Of a stretch of DNA of 10,299 bases, positions 6,369 to 10,299 are shown one piece after another. The translations under genes were made by a program, and so were the position numbers. The notes below the pieces were generated by a model. That model saw nothing but the letters and a program-made list of their open reading frames with translations, searched no databases and was not told the DNA's origin. This DNA is from Gammaproteobacteria bacterium (lineage in GTDB: Bacteria; Pseudomonadota; Gammaproteobacteria; Xanthomonadales; Rhodanobacteraceae), in assembly GCA_005877675.1 (NCBI GenBank), contig VBNZ01000150.1:13624-23922 (forward strand). Direction: 5' to 3'. How positions within the stretch are numbered: position 1 is the stretch's first letter; every line of letters begins with the position of its first letter.

Positions 6369-7054
6369 GTACAAATCTTACCGCTGCAGGCGCTTCGCCG
6401 GCGCACGATTGTGCCACGCGCGCTGACGTGCGCCGGACCGTGCTGTTCGACTTCGATGGTGTGCTGGTGCGCGGCGATGCATTCGGCCATTTTCTGCGCG
6501 AACGCATCCGCGCGAGCCGCTGGCGCCACGCTCTTGCAGTGATCGTCGCGCCGATTGCCCTGCCGTTATTGCGCACTCAGCGCGGATTGCCGATTGCGAC
6601 GCGCATCTTCAGCTGGATTTCGCGGCTCGGTACTGACCCTGCAATCTACGCACAACATCTGCACGAGTTCGCGCAGCGCATCGCGTGCGGTCCTGCACGC
6701 GAGATCGTTGATGGCATCGATACACTCAAGCGTGCGTGCGCTGCGGGCGATCGCGTCATTGTTGTCAGCGGCAATATCGATACGCTCGTCCGCGATTTGA
6801 TGGCCAGTCACGGCTTGATGCAAGTCGAGGTAGTTGCTTCGAAACTGTGGCCGACACGGCGACACTGCATCGGGCGCGCGAAGCTGGCTTCGCTTGCGCA
6901 GGCCGGCGTGATGCCGCCCTGGGACGTTGCCTACAGCGACTCGCTGGCTGATCTGCCGATATTGCAGCACGCTCGGCGCCCGGTGCTGGTCAACGCGACG
7001 CCGCACCTGCGTCGGGAAGTCGCTCGGCAGCTAGGGCGCGACGACTGGCGATGA
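6365..7054 (+). CDS. HAD-IB family phosphatase (SerB-like fold)
   Basis: A haloacid dehalogenase-superfamily hydrolase of about 208-229 residues. Motif I is VLFDFDGVLVRGD, with nucleophile Asp and acid/base Asp two residues later (29 and 31 from the TTG start). Motif II is VVSGN (Ser), a motif III Lys lies in ASKLWPT, and motif IV is YSDSLADLPIL with the metal-binding aspartates. The cap between motifs I and II has the hydrophobic stretch HALAVIVAPIALPLL seen in HAD-IB proteins. The start is uncertain: TTG 6365 overlaps the trpC stop, while GTG 6428 begins just before motif I; neither has a good ribosome binding site. Coupling to trpC translation is likely. The substrate cannot be read from sequence; phosphoserine or another small phosphomonoester is possible. 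A role in tryptophan synthesis is not implied. Confidence 0.85.
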   Translation: MSTNLTAAGASPAHDCATRADVRRTVLFDFDGVLVRGDAFGHFLRERIRASRWRHALAVIVAPIALPLLRTQRGLPIATRIFSWISRLGTDPAIYAQHLHEFAQRIACGPAREIVDGIDTLKRACAAGDRVIVVSGNIDTLVRDLMASHGLMQVEVVASKLWPTRRHCIGRAKLASLAQAGVMPPWDVAYSDSLADLPILQHARRPVLVNATPHLRREVARQLGRDDWR

Positions 7055-7127
7055 GTTGAGGACAGCATCACACGTGCAACACGCGTCACGCGGCTGTCAT
7101 CGCGCTTGAACAATCGCCCATCAGCAT

Positions 7128-8525
7128 ATGCAGCCGGACTGCGCACAGGGCGCAATCCCGCACGACGATGCCTGCGCAATGAACCTCGCCGCCAATCCAG
7201 TGCTGACGGAAACCTCCGTCACGACGACTGCCATTCTTGTCGCGACGCATGCCGCAACGCCGGGCGATGAGGACATCCGGGTTGGCGCGCTCGCGCGCTG
7301 GCTCGATCCACTCGATCCCGCACGGCCGGTGCTCGCGGTCGGCGAACGCTTTCTGCATGCGGACAGTGCGCCGTGGTTGTCGCTGCCGGTGGTTGATCAT
7401 GGCCGGCCGGTCGGCAGCGTGAGTCGTTATGACCTGATGCAGCGGGTCTATATCAAGCCGTTCGGGCGCGAGCTGTATGGCAAGCGCGCGATCAGCGTGG
7501 TCATGCATACCCAGCCGCTGGTGCTCGCGGCCGATGCGTCGATCGAGGAAGCGGGGCGCTACATCAATGCGCATATCCGCCAGCCGATCACCGAGGACTT
7601 CATCGTCGTCGATCAGGCTGGGCAATATCTCGGCGCGGGCAAGGTGCTCGATCTGCTCGGTGCGCTCGAACGCCGCATCGGCGCGCATTCGCTCGAGCTC
7701 GAACAGGCCTATCGCAAGCTCAAGTCATCGCAGAGCCAGCTGATTCAGTCGGAGAAGATGGCTTCGCTCGGCCAGATGGTCGCGGGCATCGCGCACGAGA
7801 TGAACACGCCGCTCGGCTATGTGCGCAACAACGTCGAGATGACGCGCGACTCGCTTGCCGGGGTGCAGGGCGTGCTCGCCGCATACGAGCAGGCGCTCGA
7901 CACCATGCTGACCGGCGCGGACGACAAGGCGGTCGAGCAGGCGATCGCGGGCGTCGATCTGGCGCGCGGCAGCATCGACGAGGGCCTGTTTGCCGATCTC
8001 TCCGGCGTGCTCGAAGACACGGTGTTCGGCGTCGACCAGATCGCCGATCTCGTCGCGAGTCTGAAAGACTTCAGCCGTCGCGATCAGGTGCATGCGGAAA
8101 GCGTCGATGTGCACAGGCTGATCGAAAGCGAACGGCGCTTCTGCGAAGTGCCGCAGATCGAGTGCGCGCCGGCACAGATCAATCAGGTGCTGCTCAACCT
8201 CGTCACCAATGCGGCGCAGGCGATCGAACGTTCGGATGGCCGCATCAGCATACATACCCATGCCTCGGCGCAATTCGTGCTGATTGCGATCGAGGACAAT
8301 GGCAAAGGCATCGAACCGCGCCATCTCGAGCATATCTTCGATCCGTTCTTCACGACCAAGCCGGTCGGACAGGGCACGGGTCTGGGCCTGGCGATCTGCT
8401 ATCAGATCATCGGCCAGCACGGCGGGCGCATCCGCGCGACTTCGACCGTGGGTGTCGGCACGCGCTTCATCGTCGCGCTGCCAATCCGCGCGGTCACGCA
8501 CACCAATGCGAGCGAGGCGTCATGA
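7128..8525 (+). CDS. Cytoplasmic CBS-like sensor histidine kinase, probably with an internal lesion
   Basis: A 465-residue kinase without membrane helices. Residues 45-180 look like a pair of CBS-type modules (LPVVDHGRPVGSVSRYDLM, then FIVVDQAGQYLGAGKVLDLL), as in some xanthomonad signalling proteins. A short coiled coil (182-210) leads into HisKA, with the H-box GIAHEMNTPLG (His223). HATPase follows: N-box NLVTNAAQA (Asn361), G1 DNGKGI (390-395), F-box FDPFFTTKP, G2 GTGLGL (416-421). Residues 269-334 are encoded by the 199-bp block repeated in the next gene. Right after it the protein runs LIES-ERRFCEVPQIECAP, where relatives I recall carry about 15 more residues (the 'TL..ARN.LKYKAEV' stretch), so an in-frame loss is likely. 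The start is uncertain: ATG 7128 or ATG 7179, neither with a good ribosome binding site. Its stop overlaps the regulator start by four bases (ATGA). Confidence 0.88.
   Translation: MQPDCAQGAIPHDDACAMNLAANPVLTETSVTTTAILVATHAATPGDEDIRVGALARWLDPLDPARPVLAVGERFLHADSAPWLSLPVVDHGRPVGSVSRYDLMQRVYIKPFGRELYGKRAISVVMHTQPLVLAADASIEEAGRYINAHIRQPITEDFIVVDQAGQYLGAGKVLDLLGALERRIGAHSLELEQAYRKLKSSQSQLIQSEKMASLGQMVAGIAHEMNTPLGYVRNNVEMTRDSLAGVQGVLAAYEQALDTMLTGADDKAVEQAIAGVDLARGSIDEGLFADLSGVLEDTVFGVDQIADLVASLKDFSRRDQVHAESVDVHRLIESERRFCEVPQIECAPAQINQVLLNLVTNAAQAIERSDGRISIHTHASAQFVLIAIEDNGKGIEPRHLEHIFDPFFTTKPVGQGTGLGLAICYQIIGQHGGRIRATSTVGVGTRFIVALPIRAVTHTNASEAS
7931..8129 (+). repeat. 199-bp perfect direct repeat, copy 1 (in kinase gene)
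   Basis: This block is identical at every base to 8869-9067 (offset 938). It encodes kinase residues from within the HisKA-ATPase linker up to LIES. The coding content fits the kinase family (SLKDFSRRD, VDVHRLIES), so this is the source copy. The flanks differ immediately on both sides: c before and g after here, versus t before and t after in copy 2. Confidence 0.98.
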
Positions 8526-9070
8526 GCAGCGAACGCGCTACGGTTTTGTTCGTCGATGACGAGGAGCGCATCCTGCGCTCGCTGCGCATGTTGTTCCGCG
8601 GCCGCTACGAGGTGCTGACGACGACCTCGGGGCATGAGGCGTTGAAGATGTTGCGCGAGCGCCGCGTGCATGTCGTGGTCAGCGATCAGCGCATGCCGCT
8701 GATGCTCGGCGTCGATCTGTTGCGTCAGGTGCGTGAAATCTCGCCGGTGACGATGCGGCTGCTGTTGACCGGCTATTCCGACCTGTCGGCGATCGTCGCC
8801 TCGGTCAACGAGAGCGAAATTTTCCGCTTCATCGAAAAGCCGTGGCAGGCGCCGTATCTGCTCGATGTGGTCGAGCAGGCGATCGCGGGCGTCGATCTGG
8901 CGCGCGGCAGCATCGACGAGGGCCTGTTTGCCGATCTCTCCGGCGTGCTCGAAGACACGGTGTTCGGCGTCGACCAGATCGCCGATCTCGTCGCGAGTCT
9001 GAAAGACTTCAGCCGTCGCGATCAGGTGCATGCGGAAAGCGTCGATGTGCACAGGCTGATCGAAAGCTAG
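8522..9070 (+). pseudogene. Response regulator, first receiver domain fused to a kinase segment and truncated
   Basis: The ATG overlaps the kinase stop, so the pair is translationally coupled. Residues 1-116 are an intact receiver domain: LFVDDE (Asp12, Asp13), phospho-acceptor Asp55 in VVSDQRMP, Thr83 in LLTGYSD, and Lys106 in FIEKPW, of the type found in HupR/RpfG-like regulators. Residues 117-182 are not regulator sequence: they repeat kinase residues 269-334 exactly, and a TAG stop follows at once. As drawn, the product is an unnatural 182-residue chimera. Beyond the stop, receiver-like sequence continues in another frame, so the original gene probably encoded two receiver domains. Whether the lesion is biological or an assembly artefact cannot be told here. 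The first receiver could still accept phosphate if expressed. Confidence 0.8.
8869..9067 (+). repeat. 199-bp perfect direct repeat, copy 2 (in response regulator gene)
   Basis: This second, identical copy of 7931-8129 is read in the same codon phase as in the kinase, so it is translated into the same 66 residues. It starts at GGTCGAGCAGGCGATC, a stretch that would also make sense as native regulator sequence (LLDVVEQAI). That suggests microhomology at the left junction. The right junction shows none. Confidence 0.98.
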
Positions 9071-9432
9071 TCGTCGCCGAACTCGCCAACAACCGCAACG
9101 AAGATCTCATCGGCACGCTGAAAACGCTCAAGCGCTACAGCCCGGCCACGCTGACGATCGCGGTCAATGGCCTTGCCGGCAGCAGCGGTTTGATCGAGCT
9201 GATCAATCAGGGTCAGATCTACCGTTTCCTGCCCAAGCCTTTGTCGCGCGAACTGCTGCGCCGCAGCCTGATCTCGGCGCTCGATCGCTATCGCCAGGTG
9301 CGGGCCGCGCCAATCCTTGCGCGCCGGCACGCGGTGGAGGAGCCGCAGTTCGCGCCGAGCTCGCTGTCGGCCAAGCTCATGGGCTACTGGCGGCGCATTC
9401 GCGACCAGGGGCGCGCGCGGCAAGGCGCCTGA
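9068..9432 (+). pseudogene. Remnant of a second receiver domain of the response regulator
   Basis: Read in the frame of CTA 9067, this region gives VVAELANNRNEDLIGTLKTL and then AVNGLAGSSGLIELINQGQIYRFLPKPL. It ends in a basic tail closing with TGA 9430-9432. The segment NGLAGSSGLIELINQGQIYRFLPKP mirrors the first receiver (TGYSDLSAIVASVNESEIFRFIEKP), including the conserved KP, so it is the second half of a second receiver domain. Its N-terminal half, with the acidic pocket and phospho-acceptor Asp, is missing, as are the interdomain linker, a start codon and a ribosome binding site. The frame differs from the upstream ORF. It is best treated as the broken 3' part of the gene starting at 8522. 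Confidence 0.8.
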
Positions 9433-9469
9433 TCCCGCTTCCCAGCATGCGGTCCCGCGTCGGCGCCGC

Positions 9470-9511
9470 TTGCAACTTCTCGCGGGATAAATTACGTTAG
9501 CATTAACGTAA
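9470..9511 (+). promoter_or_regulatory. Perfect palindromic operator upstream of the MarR-GNAT gene
   Basis: TTACGTTA (9492-9499) and TAACGTAA (9504-9511) are perfect 8-base inverted arms around 'gcat', 20 bases before the start codon. The site is AT-rich against a very GC-rich background. Size and symmetry suit a MarR-type dimer. A -35-like TTGCAA lies at 9470-9475 and a weak -10 (TACGTT, 9493-9498) would fall inside the palindrome. Autorepression by the downstream regulator is the natural inference. Confidence 0.65.
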
Positions 9512-9530
9512 CTACTGACGGAAGTTTGCC

Positions 9531-10299
9531 GTGTTCCTGCAATCGCAAGCCGAACTCGCGCTCGGCAGCCGCTTCAAGGCCCTGTCCGAACATTGCTATC
9601 GCATCGCCAACGCTGCCTATCGCGCGGTCGGCATCGAGCTCGATGCGCACTGGTTTCCGGTGCTGCGCTACGTGCAGGTCAGGGGGCCGGATACGGTCAC
9701 GCAGATCGCGAACGAAATCGGTCAGACGCATTCGGCGGTGAGTCAGCTCGCGACCAGGCTCGTACGCACGGGCTGGCTGGTGCGCAAGTCCGATCGCAGC
9801 GATGCACGGCGCAGCGTGCTGGATTTGTCGTCCGCGGGCGAGCGGCGTCTTGCGCAGATGGGGCCGGTGTGGACGGCGATACGCCGCGCGACGGCGGCGC
9901 TGCTCGCGCGCCATGCCGGCGATCTCGGCACCGCGATGGTTGCGCTCGAACGCGAGCTGTCCGGCGAGCGCGTGCTGCAGGACATCCTTGCACAGCACGC
10001 GCGCCTCGCCGCGGCGACGGTTCAAATCGTGCCGTTCAAGCCGGCTCTGCGCGAGCATTTCTACCGCATCAATGCGCAGTGGCTCGAACGCTACTGGTCG
10101 CTCGAACCGATCGATCGCGATGTGCTGGGGCAGCCCGAGCAGCACGTGCTGAAACCGGGCGGCGCGATTTTTTTCGCGCTGGTCGATGGCGAGGTGATCG
10201 GCACGGTCGCGCTGCTCAAAGACGCCGCGCACGGCGAATACGAGTTGTCGAAGATGGGTGTCGAAGCCGGTTGGCGCGGGCGCGGTGCGGGGCGGTTAC
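9531..10299 (+). CDS. Bifunctional MarR-family regulator / GNAT acetyltransferase (3' end missing)
   Basis: 256 codons are visible and the frame runs off the window. The N-terminal MarR-like winged helix-turn-helix includes VTQIANEIGQTHSAVSQLATRL (about 56-77) and the wing RKSDRSDARRSVLDLSSAGE (85-104). A helical linker to about 165 is followed by a GNAT domain opening VPFKPALREHFYRINAQWL, with beta strands AIFFALVDGEVIGTVALL. The acetyl-CoA loop GWRGRGAGR (247-255) is at the window edge. Start GTG 9531 has GGAAG six bases upstream and gives a sensible N-terminus. Fused MarR-GNAT proteins are a known architecture; the acetylated substrate is unknown. The gene is separate from the two-component pair (98 bases upstream) and probably controls itself through the palindrome. 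Confidence 0.92.
   Translation, partial: MFLQSQAELALGSRFKALSEHCYRIANAAYRAVGIELDAHWFPVLRYVQVRGPDTVTQIANEIGQTHSAVSQLATRLVRTGWLVRKSDRSDARRSVLDLSSAGERRLAQMGPVWTAIRRATAALLARHAGDLGTAMVALERELSGERVLQDILAQHARLAAATVQIVPFKPALREHFYRINAQWLERYWSLEPIDRDVLGQPEQHVLKPGGAIFFALVDGEVIGTVALLKDAAHGEYELSKMGVEAGWRGRGAGRL

Noticed and set aside
7055..7127. Promoter for the kinase-regulator pair around TTGAAC (about 7107)
   Set aside because: No -10 is found at a suitable distance before either candidate start, so I did not list it.
7931..9067. CRISPR, IS or transposon explanation for the 199-bp repeat
   Set aside because: There are only two copies, with no short spacers, no terminal inverted repeats, no target-site duplication and no transposase. 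The block is ordinary kinase coding sequence.

Overview
The window is a GC-rich piece of a proteobacterial chromosome. It is most like the Lysobacterales/Xanthomonadales (Gammaproteobacteria): trpE stands apart from trpG-trpD-trpC, trpC is followed by a HAD-IB phosphatase gene, and there are dispersed intergenic inverted repeats of the kind common in that group. This placement rests on gene order and general resemblance, not on a search.

Layout. 1-1044 is the 3' part of a membrane histidine kinase gene. 1045-1258 is intergenic and holds an inverted repeat and a probable trpE promoter. 1259-2734 is trpE. 2801-3046 is a small conserved-looking gene with its own promoter. It converges, across a strong hairpin, on a small minus-strand gene of unknown function (3135-3380). 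A further possible minus-strand ORF (3541-3735) abuts the trpG start. 3736-5382 is trpG-trpD. A 157-bp hairpin-rich repeat element lies between trpD and trpC. 5577-6368 is trpC, followed directly by a HAD-IB phosphatase gene. 7128-9432 is a two-component pair: a CBS-like histidine kinase and a response regulator. 9531 to the end is a MarR-GNAT fusion regulator preceded by a perfect palindrome.

How the genes work together. TrpE and TrpG form anthranilate synthase. TrpD adds the phosphoribosyl group and TrpC closes the indole ring, so the window covers chorismate to indole-3-glycerol phosphate. TrpF, TrpB and TrpA are not here. The minus-strand genes between trpE and trpG mean that trpGDC probably needs its own promoter.

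The most unusual point is the two-component pair. A 199-bp block of the kinase gene (7931-8129) occurs again, base for base, inside the response regulator gene (8869-9067). In the regulator it replaces the middle of what looks like a two-receiver-domain protein, and it ends in a stop and a frame change. In the kinase, the same 3' boundary coincides with an apparent loss of about 15 residues at the start of the ATPase domain. This is either a recent recombination/conversion event that damaged both genes or an assembly error. It should be settled before the locus is interpreted.
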